Of a DNA stretch of 45,989 bases, positions 9,781 to 22,779 are shown one piece after another. The DNA comes from Gnetum montanum. Its lineage: Eukaryota; Streptophyta; Gnetopsida; Gnetales; Gnetaceae. Positions within the stretch are counted from its first letter, which is position 1; each line of letters begins with the position of its first letter. The notes under the pieces were generated by a model. The model had not been told where the DNA came from. It saw only the letters and a list, made by a program, of their open reading frames with translations, and made no database searches. The DNA lies in contig MNCI01028923.1 in assembly GCA_015680685.1 (NCBI GenBank), positions 55,084 through 101,072 on the forward strand, read 5' to 3'. Made by a program: the position numbers and the translations under genes.

Positions 9781-12597
9781 TTACATTCTTTCCAAATACA
9801 TTATGTATGTCCATATGATCATGATTTATACATTATGTGTGTATTATTAGTGGGTTATTGTAAATAAGTTATTTTATTATAATTTCACTTTATATGTTAG
9901 GAGGTTTTTATTTTATTTTATGATTATGATATATTTACATGCTTAACTAACATGATTATGTACACTATCCCTATGTAATGTGTTAGATAGGTGATTTTGT
10001 TGACAAGGATGTTGAATTGGGATAGAAGAGCACCTATTTTCTATGTATATATGCTTTATATATGATTTTTATATTTATACATTTGAATTGTAGTGCTATT
10101 GTATGCGTTTCTTGGATGTGATTTTAGCATGTGGATATGTAATGCATTTGATGGGGATCTCATAGGTTCAAACAAAATTTTGATTGGGAGTTCCAAAGTA
10201 TTTTTTATGGATGATTGAAGTGTAGGGCATTAGTTTTTGAGGCAAAAAAAATATAAGCTTATGAAAAAATAGTTTTAAAATAAATTTAAAAGTAAACTGT
10301 ACTCTATATGTGTAGGTGATGTGTGAATGCAAGCATATTTTTTTTATATACAAAGAGCATGTCATGCACATATGGTTTATTAACCATTAGGTTTTGTTTC
10401 CTTTTCTTCCCACCATCAAATAAGAAAAATAAATCAATGCCTCTTGTGTTACCAATGGATAGCATTTGGGTTTTGAATTTTTATTTTTGGATATATAGGA
10501 ATGAGATCTAAGTCTATTCTCCCCTATTTCGTTTGTCTTTTTTCTTTCCAACACTTTCCTTGAATTTCTAAGTTAGCAAGTGGATTTTTCTTTACTCTAA
10601 ACTTTGATCTGGGATTGTTGTGGTCCTAACTACATGGGCGTGGAACTTGTTTAGAGTGAAACAAAGTATTGCTAGCTTTTGAAGGATTTTATACTTTCTA
10701 TCACAACAAATTTAATTAGTTGGTTATCTTTATCTTTCTCCTATATTTCTATGATAGATTAGTATATATGATCATGAAATGTGGTCATGTCAATGGATAG
10801 TTAAAAGATTGAGATTTGATGTATTATTTTACAAATTCCTCAAAATTTTGCAATTTTGGTTACAAACTTTTTATCAATAAATATAGAGTGTATGATATAA
10901 TCTACACTTGTGGAATATTAGATGTGATGTTAATGAGATTGACATGATTGGAATATTATATTTTATGGGCTTGTTAATGCATGGGAGTTTTTTAGGAGTT
11001 TCAATTATCACTACTTGTAATGAAATATTATTAGTCATTATTTTATTAAATAGATTTTAAAGTCACATAATCTTGCTTCCAAGAGTCTGATTGAAGTGAA
11101 ATTAGTGTGGTTGGGATCCCCTTGAAATGTACTTTCTAATCATAAAATTTAGTTTCTCTTCAGGCATATATCATCTTAGAGGTTATAATAGCAGAAATTT
11201 TTACAAGACTATATGTAGTTCAAGAAGTATGGCAGTGGCATAAAATTTTGTTTTATAAGTTATGGTATTATTTTCATGGAATTAATGTAACAATTAGGTG
11301 TAGATATGTGTGGTAATGTTATATTTTTTTTGGATGTGTTATTCTTGCGACATGTATTTGCTTAAGCTAGCCTTAATTTATACATTTCTTCAAAATGATG
11401 TTGTAATGATCATTGGTAGGTGATACTCACATAAGGGTATGGACTAGTTAATAATAAGGTACCATGGAGGTAGTTATGGTTTGAACCCTAGATGCATTAG
11501 TGAGGCTTCTATCTTAGACCTCATTCCAAGAGTAGAAGAGCATATGTGTGCTTGTCCCTACCGCTGGTACATGGCATAGGTATCTTCCTTCCTATAGTTA
11601 ATACTCCAAAAGGATAGGGGTTGCAAGTTATAGGCTGATGGACCCTATCATTGGTTATATGAATAAAAGAGTAATAAAAGACCTATAGGCAACTGATTGA
11701 TTATGAGTAGTCATGACAAAATTTCACATGCTACACTAAATGCAAATATGCTAGTGATCACATAGGTTGTATATATGATGGTATCAGTTTATAAATCATT
11801 GCATTGATAATATATGTTATGATTGATTTAAGATTCTATGATCCATGTGTTGTTTGATGGTATGAACTGGGTATGATGGCATGGACATGATAGTGGAGGT
11901 GCATATGGAGTGGTGTAACAGATATATGATTAATTATGTTTGATAGTAATTTTATCTTTGATTGTATGATAGTCATATATTCTATTTAGTAATGATTATG
12001 CCAGTGTTTATTTGTGATATGGTATGTACAAGTTTTGTCTGAGCATGTGAAAGATTGATAGTTGCTACTAGTTTCCTTATACTCCATTCCTCTCCCTCAA
12101 TGCAACACTTGTTAATCATCTAGTAGGGGAACTATATAAGCTTCACACTTAGTGTTATACTAACTTTGTTTAGTGGAAGCTACAGAGATGTAGGTGAGCA
12201 CTAAAAGAAAGAGTAGAGGAAGAGGGAGAATCTTCAGGGATTATTTTATGTATATTTCCATGTATAGTAGTTGGATCATTCATATTTATACAATGCTCAT
12301 TGTACTCTTATATATAGGATGATGTTATGTGGTTTTGTATCTTATGAGAGTAGTATAGATTTTTTGTTTATGTAGAGTCATGCAATTTTATAAATTGAAA
12401 TATATGCTTAGTCTTTAGTTTGGCATGAATTTTTGTGTATTTTGACTTTCCATAATATATATACATGAAGCAATTCATTCTTAAAATATTTTCTTGCACC
12501 ACTAACTTTTTTAATTTATCATGCTTGCATTGTGTTATTACTAGTTATCCTAGGCATGACTTTGCCCCAACTAGATGTCGTAAGGTGGGGTGTTACA
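9781..12597 (+). repeat. 5' LTR of the Tekay-like element
   Basis: Matches 17134-19955 along its whole length, for example the TAGGAGG-TTTTATTTT region at about 9898 and 17250 and the tract TCATGCAATTTTATAAATTG near 12378 and 19738. It ends GGGGTGTTACA. The start has lost the first bases of TGTCACATCCC seen in the 3' copy. Short frames inside it are not conserved between the two LTRs and are not genes. Confidence 0.88.
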
Positions 12598-12613
12598 TAG
12601 TCGTATCAAAGCT
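12598..12613 (+). other. primer binding site (initiator tRNA-Met type)
   Basis: TAGTCGTATCAAAGCT directly follows the LTR end and resembles the plant initiator-Met PBS (TGGTATCAGAGC) with decay. The homologous site after the second LTR (19956-19971) is TAGTGGTATGAAAGCT. Confidence 0.65.
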
Positions 12614-12639
12614 AGTTTACTTCGATGTTGTATGATGTT

Positions 12640-13700
12640 TGGGGTACTCATCAATTTGTGATTTTAGATTACAGATATGTATAATGGATGTTGTCATGAT
12701 GTTGGTGGGACTCATAGGTCAAAAGGGCCTAATGATAGACACAACCTCCTCATGCATCAAGTAGTTGTCCTACAAATAGGCAAAAACTAGATGCTATTCA
12801 ACAACTATTGTCAATCCTGCAGTAGCATGTTATGGCTACTGATGCTTCCATTTCCATGGTTAGGGATGTGGTAAGTGGTAGTGATAGTGGAGGATTGTGA
12901 GATTCAAATAGGCAACCTATCAATAGGGAACTAGAATATAAATTTTGGATGTTATGACCTCCTAAATTTGATGGAATTGTGGATCCCACTATAGCTACAA
13001 AGTGGTTGAAGGAATGGAAGAAGGTTTTTGATTTGATGGACTGATCATTGGTTCAGCAAACTCAATTGGTATTATATTGGTTGGTTGGCATTGCTTGACA
13101 TTAGTGGATGACTAAGTAGCAAGTCAAAGGATGGAGTGGTCAATAAGTGACATGGGATGATTTTCTAACATCTTTCAAAGCTTGTTATGTGTCTACCTAG
13201 TATGTTCAAGTCAAGATGAAGATGTTCTATCAATTAAATCATGGTATTTAGTCTATGGTGGAGTATGATGCTCATTTCTCTAAGCTTAGTAGTTATGCAT
13301 CATAAATTCATACAAATTCTTGGGCATGGACAAACAAATTTATTAGAGGTTTGAGACCATCTTTGAAGGACCATATATTACACCTCAGATTAACATCCTA
13401 TGATGAGGTGAGAGTAATTGCTATGGATTTAGAGAGAATCTAGCCAGAGGATGTAGATATGATAGGAATAGAAGAGAGGACTAACATCTAGAAGTAGGCA
13501 TGGCCCTTTCACATAACCTCATAGAAATGAAGGTGAGTGCCCAAAACTAACTTGTGGCCTTACTATTAGAGCTAGTCATGGATCTATAATTTGATATAGA
13601 AGTTTGTAGCCTAGCCATCTATAGATGGATTGCTAGAATTATTTTGCATGTGGACAATCAAGATATTAGGCTAGAGAGTGCCTAAATCAAGTAGGTAGTA
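12640..13700 (+). pseudogene. gag of the Tekay-like element
   Basis: Decayed frames give a gypsy capsid: PPKFDGIVDPTIATKWLKEW, KVFDLMD, VTWDDFLTSFKACYVS, SMVEYDAHFSKLSSYA, then FIRGLRPSLKDHILHL and YDEVRVIAMDLE (about 12950-13440). A zinc knuckle relic NYFACGQSRY-AREC lies at about 13638-13682; its first Cys has become Phe and its His Tyr. Stops are frequent. The first half has a second copy at about 20060-20690. It would be the structural protein of the element's particle. Confidence 0.82.
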
Positions 13701-13869
13701 GCGAAGGAGGCAGAGATCAAGGACAACAACCTCTAGTTCAAGATGAATGTGAAACACCTATTGCCTAGTTAGGATGAGTGAACCAGAGGACCCAAGGATA
13801 GGTGTACATCCTAATAGACTAGCCATTGAACATGCAACCAAAAATAGTGATGAAGATGAGAGGTATAAT

Positions 13870-16800
13870 TTTGAGCTTTGATGTAATGATTTTATTTGAT
13901 CCAAGTGTTAACCATTCTTTTTTAGATCCTACTATTGTACATTATGTATCTCTTACATGTCATTCTTTCTCTTGGATGAATAGTATCTTCTACTAGAAGT
14001 CATGAGACTTGAGTTGATCAGGTGTGTACAAGTGTTCTAATAGAATTGGAGTGTAAAGGGTCAGTAATTTGCATGTCATGGATCTTGGGCTATATGATGT
14101 AATTTTGGGGATAGATTCATTGTCATAATTCAGTGCTAGTTTGGACTATTGGTAAAAGCTCTTAATATTACCATCAATTGATAGTACTCTAATTGAGGTA
14201 CAAAATTGTCCAAGGTTATGCATCTAGATTTGATTTCCTCTCAAATGTATCCTAGTGCTTTAAAAGAGACATGGATTCTTTGTGGTAATAAAGTATAAAA
14301 AATATATGATGTAGGTAGATCAAATTGTCATGGTTTAGGAATTTCCTGATGTGTTCTCATCGAAAGTACCATGGTTATCACTAAGATGAGAGATTGAGTT
14401 TGAAATCAAAGTTAAACCTAGTACAAAGTCTATTTCAAAGGCTCAACATAGAATGTATTCCATATAGTTAGCAAAGATAAATATACAACTACATGAATTA
14501 CTAGACAAAGATCTCATTTGGCCTAGTGTGTCACCATGGGATGCACTAGTGTTATTTATTAAAAAGAAGTATGGAAGTTTGTATTTGTTCATAGATTATA
14601 GATAGTTAATCTAGGTGACTATAAAAAACAAATATCATCTATCATGCATTGATGACTTGTTTGCTCAACTTCAGGGAGTGCATGTGTTTTCTAAGATTAA
14701 TCTCAAGTCTAGATGTCATCAGGTGCAAGTTCAAGAACAAGATATATCAAATATGGCATTCAAAAATTGATACAATCATTATGAGTTTTTGGTGCTTCCA
14801 TTTGGGCTGATGGATAGACTAGTAGTTTTCATGCACCTCATGAATTAGGTGATGCGGCCATTCCTAGATCAATTTATGGTTTTATTCATAGATGATATCT
14901 TAATGTATTTCCCTAATGAGTAGTTGCATGCATAGAACTTGAAAATGGTATTATATATTTTTAGGAAGTACCAACTATATGATCAGCCATCCAAGTGTTC
15001 ATTTTGATAGTTAGAGATTTAGTTCTTGGGACATGTGACATTAGGAGCTAGATTATCTATGGATCCCACAAAGATTGCAATAATTTGTAATTGGCCTATG
15101 CCACAATCAGTAGTAAAGGTGCATAGCTTCTTAGGATTACTACGTTATTACCATATATTTGTAGAAAAGCTTTTTCACATAGCATCTTTTTTGACTCGAC
15201 TATTGAGGAAGGAGACTAGCTTTGTTTGAAGCTTAGCCTATTAGGTTGCATTTTAAGAGTTAAAGCATAGATTAGTAAGTACTTAAATATTAGTATCTCC
15301 TATACTAGGACACTTATATGATGTTAGAACTGATGCTTTGGGAGATGGATTTAGTTGTGTGTTAATGCAAGATACACAGGTTGTGGCATATGCATCTTAT
15401 GAGGCCACAGAAAACCAAATATCCTATGCATGATCCAGAGTTGGGTGATATGATATTCGCATTGAATATTTGGTAGCATTATCTATATGAGGAGTAGGTT
15501 ACTATTTGGACTAACCATAAGAGCCTCCAATATCTCATAAGTTAGTTATAGTTAAACCTATGACAACGTAGATGGATGGAGCTACTTGCTAACTTTAATT
15601 TCACTATTAAATAGAGGCCTAGAAAAATTAATAAAGTAGCTAATGCATTGAGTAGGGTGGCTAGTAAGCTTAATAGCTTAACAATCCAATTAGATTTATA
15701 GGAGAAAATTAGAAAGAAATAATGACATGATCCATGGTGTCAGGAATTGAGGTTGCAAATCACCTCTAATGGATCACTCTTTATGGATAGTCATGGTGTG
15801 TTAGGGAGGAATCGTCAAGTATGTGTTCTTGAAGCTTTATCATTTTAGTTGATGAATCAAGAACATATGAGTAGATACCAAATGTATCAAGGTAGTCAAA
15901 ATATGTAATAGAATTTATGACAGAGGTATTGGTGTCTAGTATAAAGAGGAATGTAGAGAAGTATGTCTCTTAATGTTTAATTTGCCAACAAGTGAAGATA
16001 GAACATCAAAGACCTAGGGGATATTTGCATTCCTAAGGTATCCCTCAATGGAAATGGAATGTCATTGGTATGGATTTCATTGTTCTTCTTCCATGTGCTT
16101 ATAGTGGCTATGATGCTATCTTTACTAATTGTTAACTTGTTGATAAAGTTTTTCCATTTCCTTTACACATGCGCATTAGTGAGTGTAGTACAAACTGCAT
16201 ATCTCTTTCTTGTAGAGATAGTGTAGTTGCATGATATGCCATGATAGATTATTAGTGATATAGATGCTTAATTTATGTCATATTTTTATAGTCATTTCAA
16301 AAGGATATGGATACAAAGATAAATATAAGTTTAGCATTTCATATACAAATTGATGATTAGACTAAGCAGGTGAATCAGATTCTCAAGGAGAAGTTGAGAT
16401 CATGTGCTTTACAATTTAGAGATGGTTGAGATAAAATGCTACCACTTGTTGAATTTGCATATAATAACAGTTATCAGGAGATTTTTGGACAATATCATAT
16501 GAGATTTTATATGGTAGGCCACATAGAATACATTTATGTTGGGATACCATAGAAGATTGCAAGTAGGTAAGGACAAATTTCATGAGCTATACCATAGAGC
16601 AGGTTTACAATATTTATGATAGATTAAGAGCTACAAAAGATAGGTAGGAAGCATATGCCAATAAATGTCAAAGATCACTATAGTTTGTACTTAGGGATCA
16701 TGTATTTCTTCTTGTTTCTTTCTTGAAGGACCTTACACAATTTGTCTAGAAAGGAAAATTGGCTCCTAAATACATTAGTACTTTTGAGGTGTTACAGAGG

Positions 16801-17110
16801 ATTGGTAGAGTGGCTTATCGAATAGCATTACCTTCTTAACTGATACATGTACCCAATGTGTTCTATGTATCTATGCTACAACATTATGTGCTTAATGAAC
16901 ATTCATGTGATTGATGATTTAGGAATACAACTACAGTCTAATGTTAGTTATGTAGAGTAGATAATAGAGATTGTTGATCACATGGTGCAAAAAATATGTA
17001 GTAAAATTATATCTATGATCAAGGTTTTATGGAGTAAACATGAAGCTTCAAAAGCTACCTAGGAGGTAGAGACTGAGATGCATGTAGCTCAACCTAAGAT
17101 CTTTTGAAAG
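13870..17110 (+). pseudogene. pol of the Tekay-like element (PR-RT-RH-IN-chromodomain-like)
   Basis: Protease: ILFDPSVNHSFL (about 13887, active DTG now DPS) and MDLGLYDVILGIDSL (about 14078). RT (about 14395-15010): [69 protein letters not shown] and the catalytic FIDDIL near 14885. RNase H (about 15030-15640): SFLGLLRYYHIF, VRTDALGDGFSCVLMQD. Integrase (about 15780-16500): zinc-finger relic around HMSRYQMYQGS and CLICQQVKIEHQRP, then WKWNVIGMDFIV. C-terminus (about 16760-17105): GVLQRIGRVAYRIALP-like segment and KVLWSKHEASKAT-EVETEM, as in chromovirus tails. Dozens of stops and several frameshifts make it non-functional. Confidence 0.87.
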
Positions 17111-17118
17111 AAAGATTC

Positions 17119-17133
17119 TCAAGGAGGAGAGAG
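17119..17133 (+). other. polypurine tract of the Tekay-like element
   Basis: AAGGAGGAGAGAG lies immediately before the LTR start TGTCACATCCC, the expected plus-strand primer position. Confidence 0.7.
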
Positions 17134-19955
17134 TGTCACATCCCTTCCATATACATTGGGTATTATTGTACAATTATGCTTTATACATTACATATGTAGT
17201 CTTGGTGGGTTATCAAGGATGAATTAGTTTATTATAATTTTATTTTATATATTAGGAGGCTTTTATTTTCATGTTATGATTATGATGTCTTTACATACTT
17301 AACTAGCATGATTATACACACTAGCTTTGTATAATATGTTAGACATGTGATGTTGTTGGTAAGGATGTTCGATTGGGATACAAGAGCATCGATTCAATAT
17401 CTATTTATACTTTATGTGTGATTTTTTTATGCATTTGAACTACAATGCTATCTTGTGTGTTTCTTAAATGTGATTTTAGCATGTAGTTAAGTAGTGCATT
17501 TGATGGGGATCTTGTAGGTTCAAATGGATTTTGATTTGGAGTTTTGAAGTGTTTTTTATTCATGATTGAAGTGCAAGGCATCAGTTGCAAAGGCAAAAAA
17601 ATATATGAGCTTATGAAAAAAATAGTTTAAAAAAAATTTTAAAGGTAAAAGTTATTCCTTATGTGCACATGATGTAAAAATGAAAGCACATTGTTTTATT
17701 TACAAAGTGCATGTCATGCACATATGATTTATTAATCATTATGTTTTCTTTTCTTTTCTTTCCCCTACCAAACAAGAAAAATAAATTATTGTCTCTCATG
17801 TTACCAATGGATAGAATTTGGATTTTGGATTTTTTATTTCTAGATATACGAAAACAAAGTCTAAGTCTATTCTCTCATATTTGTTTATCTTTTTTCTTTC
17901 CAAAACTTTCTTTGAATTTCTAACTTAGGAAATGGATTTATCTTTACTTTAAACTTGGATTTGGGATTGTTGTGCTCATATCTACATGGGTGTAAAACTT
18001 GTATGGAGCAAAACAAAGTTTTGCTAGATTTTTAAGGATTTTATGCTTGTTTTAAACTTTCTACCTTAACAATTTTAATTGGTGGGTTATCTTTACCTTT
18101 TCCCTATATTTTTGTGGCATATTAGTTTATATGATCATGCGATGTGGGCATTTGTGGTGGATAGTAAAAAGACTAAGTTTCGATGTATTTTTTTGCATAT
18201 TTCTTAGGATTTTATGCTTTTGATTATGGATTGTTTATTAATAAATATATGATGTATGATATAATGTGGACTTGACGAATATTAGATGTGATGTTGATGA
18301 GACTGGCATGGTTGGAATATCATATTTTATGGACCTATTGTTGTGTAGAGTCTCTAGGAGTTTCAACTATCACTGGTTGTAATTAAATATTATTATTCAT
18401 TATTTTATTAAATAAACATAACCTTGCTTCTAGGAGTCTAATTAAGGTGAAATTAGTGTTGTTGGAATTGTCTTGAGATGTATTTTCTAATCATTTAATT
18501 TGTTCTCTTTTTGGGCATATATCATCTTATAGGTTACAATAGCGATCATTTTTACAAAATTATATATAGTTCAAGAAGTATGGTTGTGGTGTAAGGTTTT
18601 GTTTTATCAAGTTGTGATATTGTTTTCATGGAATAAATGTGACTATTAGGTATAGATATATGGGATCATGTTATGCTATGTTTGTTATGTTATGTTGATC
18701 TTGCAACATGTGTTGGCTTAAGTTAGCATGGATTTGTACATGTCTTCGCAACAACACTTGTAATGGTCATTGGTAGGAGGTGCTAGCATAAGGGTATGGA
18801 CCAGTTGATGATGAGGCATCCTAGAGGTAGTTATGGATTGATCCCCTATTGAGAGGCATTAGTGAGGCTCCTATCTCAAGCCTCATTTTGAGAGTGGGAG
18901 AGCGTAGCTATCCTCATCTTTATGGCTAGTACATGACATAGGTTTGTTCATACCTATAGCCATTCCTCCATAAGACTAGGATTTTCAGGTCATAGGTTGA
19001 TAGACCCTAGCACTTGTTGGGTAAATAAAAGACTAATGAAATACTTGCAAGTGACTGATTGATTATGATTACTCATGATAAAATTTCACATGCTATAGTA
19101 AGTGTAGATATGTTGGCAACCACATGGGTTGTGTATATGATGATATTGGTTTGTAAGTCATAGTGTTGATAACATATCTTATGATTGATTTATGATTATA
19201 TGGTTCATGTGTTGTTCCATGGTATGGAGTGGGTATGATGGCATGGGCCTGATAGTGGAGATGCATGTGGATTGGTGTAATAGATATATGATTAATTATA
19301 TCTAATAGTGATTTTATTTGTGATCGTATGAGAGTCATATATTCTCTTTAGTAATCATTATGCTAGTGCTATATGTGATATGGTATATATATCTTTTACT
19401 TAAAGATTGATAATTGTTGTAGGTTTCCTTATACCCCATTTCCTTACTCTAATGTAGCACATGTTGATCATCTAGTAGGAGAAGTGTACAATCTTTCTAC
19501 TCAATATTATTTTGACTTTGTTTAGTTATAAGTGGAAGCTATAGATGTGTAGGTAAGCACTAAGAGAGAGCAGAGGAGGGAGGAAGAATCTTTGGGAATT
19601 GGTTGATGTATATTTCCATGTATAGTAGTGTGAACTATTCAAATTTATACAACCCTCATTGTACTCTTATATATAGAATGATGTTATATGTTTTTGTATC
19701 TTATAAGAGTAGTACATATTTTTGGTTTATGTAGAGTCATGCAATTTTATAAATTGAAATATATGCTTAGTCTTTAGTTTGGCATGAATTTTTATGTAGT
19801 TTGATCTTCCATAATATATATACGTCAAGTGATTCATTCTTCATATATTTTCTTGCACCACTAGTTTCTTAGTTTGTCATGCTTCCATTGTATGATTACT
19901 AATGATCCTAGGCATCCCTCCACCCTAGCTAGGTGAGGTAGAGTGTGGTGTTACA
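17134..19955 (+). repeat. 3' LTR of the Tekay-like element (also 5' LTR of the next fragment)
   Basis: Begins TGTCACATCCC after the purine tract and ends GTGGTGTTACA. It is the same family as 9781-12597 along its whole 2.8 kb. Instead of host flank, a primer binding site and gag of the same family follow, so this LTR also serves as the left LTR of the truncated fragment at 19956-20690. Confidence 0.87.
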
Positions 19956-20690
19956 TAGTGGTATGAAAGCTACTTTAATTTTGTATGATGTTTGGAGTAC
20001 TCACCAATTTGTGATTTCAGGTTATATATATCTATAGTAGATGCGGTCATGATGCTAGTGGGTCTTGCAAATTAGAAGGGCCTAATGATAGGCAAGTGCA
20101 ACCTTCTCAGACATCTAGCAATGGTCCTAAAAATAGGTAGCTATAAGTTATTGAATAGTTTTTGTAGATGTTGTAGCTAGTGATGCTTCCATTACCATGA
20201 TCAGGAAAGTGGGATGTTGTAGTGGTAGTGGAGGATCAAGAAATTCAAACATGTAGCCTATCAATAGGGAACTAGTAGAGAAATTTCAAAAGTTAGGACC
20301 TCCTAAATTTGATGGCACTAAGGATACTATTGTATCTATAGAGTGGTTGGAGGAATTTTAGAAGGCTTTTGATTTGATGGATTTCTCATTGGTTTCCCAA
20401 ACGTAATTGGTAGTATATTAGTTAGTTTACCCTACTTTCCATTGGTGGATGGTTGAGAAGCAAGCCAAAGAATGGATTAGCCAAGAAGTAGCATGGGATG
20501 ATTTTTTGACATCTTTCAGAGCCCATTATGTGTCTACTCAATATAATTAGTCCAAGGAGGAGGAGTTTTACTAGTTATATCAAGGTAGTTAGTTTGTGGT
20601 AGAGTATGATGCTCATTTCTCTAAGCTTAGTAGTTATGTATCAGAAATGCATACATATGCTTAGGTGCACTTAAATAAATTTATTGTCAT
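19956..20690 (+). pseudogene. second, truncated gag of the Tekay-like family
   Basis: Starts with a decayed Met-type primer binding site and repeats the leader and first half of the gag at 12598-13340. Examples are PPKFDGTKDTI, VEWLEEF-KAFDLMDFSLVSQT, WDDFLTSFRAHYVST and VEYDAHFSKLSSYV. Similarity stops near 20690, where the first copy continues into IRGLRPSLKD. It differs from the first gag at many sites, so it is not a recent duplicate. It is probably the stump of a neighbouring element or the product of unequal recombination. Confidence 0.8.
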
Positions 20691-20964
20691 GCATGAATTA
20701 TGTCTAGGAATAATTCTTTCTAATAAAGATATTGTACTACTATAATTCACCACACTATGTGTATTCACAACTCTAACTTCAAGAAAACAAACTACAAAAC
20801 TTTGCCAAGTATTTACATAAAAACTACTATCCTATTGACACAATGATGAATGTGTATTTATAGGCATGACCATTGCTCACTACACCATATCTATGACATC
20901 GTATATTAATGCAAGATATCAAATCTACAATATCATAGTCCAAAATAAGTGTTTCATCAATCAG
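20691..20964. other. unassigned 274-bp stretch between the gag stump and gypsy RT
   Basis: No frame and no match to other parts of the window were recognised. Read on the minus strand it starts TGATTGATGA and contains TATAAATA near 20860, so it could be an LTR fragment of another element. This is a weak guess. Confidence 0.3.
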
Positions 20965-21297
20965 GTATGGGATGTTATCTTTATCACATCTTACTCTTTG
21001 GCCTGTACTTGATGGTATCCTAATTGGAAATCAATCTTCAAGAATATATAGGCTTCAAAAAGTTGATCAAACAAGTTATTAATGCACAAAAGTGTATATA
21101 TGCTCTTCACTATTACTTGGCTTAGCTATGTATACTTAATGCATAATTGCAAAATCCTATCTTTCTTTCATACAAATAATACTATAGCAGCCCAAGAAGA
21201 AACATTTAGATGAATCAATCCTCTATACATTAGTTCCTAAAACTAAATCTTCAACTTTGCTAACTCCACTAGAGAAATTCTTTGAGGAGCTTTTGAG
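20965..21297 (-). pseudogene. Ty3/gypsy RT remnant, locus B
   Basis: Minus-strand reading gives ISKAPQRISLVELAKL, ELMYRGLIHLNVSSW, AAIVLFV-KKDRILQLCI, NNLFDQLFEAYIFLKIDF and LGYHQVQAKE-DVIKI. It is the same RT segment as at 8750-8380 and is slightly better preserved. It stops at 20965 before the FIDD region. At 21298 it is interrupted by the copia element, and the flank resumes at 32459. Confidence 0.83.
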
Positions 21298-21302
21298 ATA
21301 GG
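21298..21302 (+). repeat. target site duplication ATAGG, left of copia element
   Basis: ATAGG here and ATAGG at 32459-32463 flank the copia element. The outer flanks join into one sequence homologous to locus A, as expected for a 5-bp target duplication. Confidence 0.75.
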
Positions 21303-21537
21303 TATTAGTAGTAGTATCATATCTAATATAGAAAATCTTTCATGTACAATAGGTGTAGATTTCAACTACATCCTATCTTTACATTTCCTTGTTAGTAGTC
21401 CATATTTTTATACATTTTCATTGTCATTCTATATATTTCCTTTCTACTTTTCAAGTTCTTAGCAACTCAAATGTATAAGTAACCACACAATGAATGTAAT
21501 AAAAAAAGAGAGTTTCTTTCCTATTGCAAATTTAACA
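21303..21537 (+). repeat. 5' LTR of copia element
   Basis: Matches 32221-32458, including AAGTTCTTAGCAACTCAAAT-type and TGAATGTAATAAA stretches. It ends TTTAACA. The first T is followed directly by ATTAG, so a few terminal bases (the usual TG) appear lost compared with the 3' LTR, which starts TGCATTATTAG. Confidence 0.85.
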
Positions 21538-21550
21538 TGGTATTATAGCC
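21538..21550 (+). other. primer binding site (initiator tRNA-Met)
   Basis: TGGTATTATAGCC immediately follows the LTR end and matches the TGGTATCAGAGCC type with two C-to-T or similar changes. Confidence 0.75.
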
Positions 21551-21663
21551 ATTGTAAATTATTCTATAATACAACTATATGCATTTCATTAGTGATCATT
21601 CCATCACAGTACCATCTGCATTACATTCTAAGTCATCCAAGTGATCATTCCATTGTGCACATC

Positions 21664-22500
21664 ATGGCTTCTGAAAAAAATCCCTCCACCACTAATTATT
21701 CTATTGCAAGTAAGATTGATGGTCCTATTAATCCTCTCTACCTACACCATTCTGATAATCTTGGTACCATTCTAGTATCCCAACCTTTGACCAAAGAAAA
21801 TTATAACACCTAGAGTAGAGCAATAGCCATGGCTCCTAGTACCAAGAACAAGATGGGCTTTGTTGATGGATCAATAGAAAAGCTAGTTAATGTCACTGAC
21901 CTTAACTATAACCAACGGATCAAGTGCAATAACATGGTTTTATCATATATTTTAAATATCTATCCTAAGATTTATCTACAAGTATTATTTATATGGAGTC
22001 TGCTCATGAAGTATGGAAGGATCTCAAGGATTAATTCTTCCAAGTAAATGCCCTTAGACTTTTTTAGATATGGAAAGAAATTTTCTCCCTCAATTAGAAA
22101 CATCTTCTTATTATAGTGTATTTTACAATGTTAAAGAGGAATTTCAATGATATTACAACCTATAGGTCACTTCCTACTTGTCCATGTGAAGCAATAAAGA
22201 CGTTGCATAAATATCAACAAGGGGAAAAAATAATGTAGTTTTTAGTGGGACTTAATGCATCCTATTCAGCTATTTGGGAATAAAACCTCCTTATGGATCA
22301 CAGCCTTTAATTAATCATGTATTTTCCCTAGTATTACAGGTAGAACATCAACAATAATTTGCATCCTTTATTCTCCCAATAATAGAATTTGTTGTACTCC
22401 TTGAAAGAGGTGATCCTAGACACAAAAATATTCAAGCTGGATGTGGGAATCATGATGGTCAAATGTTACATAGGAAAAATCAAGATCCAAAATGAGAAAA
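21664..22500 (+). pseudogene. copia gag
   Basis: ATG at 21664 opens MASEKNPSTTNYSIASK, then INPLYLHHSDNLGTILVSQP, LTKENYNT, SRAIAMAPSTKNKMGFVDGS and IKCNNMVLSYILNIYPKI. This is the N-terminal gag domain of plant copia elements (long W-A-L-x-x-KNKLGF-DG pattern, with the Trp now a stop). The remainder to about 22500 is broken by stops and frame changes. In the intact family this forms one polyprotein with pol. Confidence 0.8.
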
Positions 22501-22779
22501 CCCCACCTACAAGCATTATGGATGGGTTAGAAATACCATGAAAAGGTGCAATCAACTTCATGACTACCTACCAATTATTCAGCTTTACAAAGAAGATATT
22601 GCCATCTTAATTACTGAAGTTGCTGGAACATTCAAAGAAAAATAGAAAGGAGATCAATCTCCTCCAAGATTATCATTTACACCAAAGTAGTACCAATAAA
22701 TCCTTAATTTGTTAAACACATAGCCTAAGATTCATCAAGTAGGTACCTCATAGCTAGGAACAAAGTTATCAAGTAGTAA

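Larger units (their letters stand above)
9781..19955 (+). mobile_element. Ty3/gypsy chromovirus-type (Tekay/Del-like) LTR retrotransposon
   Basis: Two LTRs of nearly equal length (2817 and 2822 bp) flank an internal region with gag, protease, RT, RNase H, integrase and a chromodomain-like C-terminus in gypsy order. The lineage is inferred from the very long LTRs, the initiator-Met-type primer binding site and the C-terminal KVLW-K-HEASKAT-EVE motif. All coding parts are full of stops and the LTRs are visibly diverged, so the insertion is old. The element is followed without a break by a second internal fragment of the same family (19956-20690), so no clean target duplication can be read. Confidence 0.88.

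Noticed and set aside
10168-12989. Several frames of 60-67 codons in and just after the Tekay-like 5' LTR
   Set aside because: Not conserved in the matching 3' LTR or gag copy, no domains, AT-rich chance frames.
17405-19338. Frames of 63-81 codons inside the 3' LTR
   Set aside because: Broken or absent in the 5' LTR and without any known domain.
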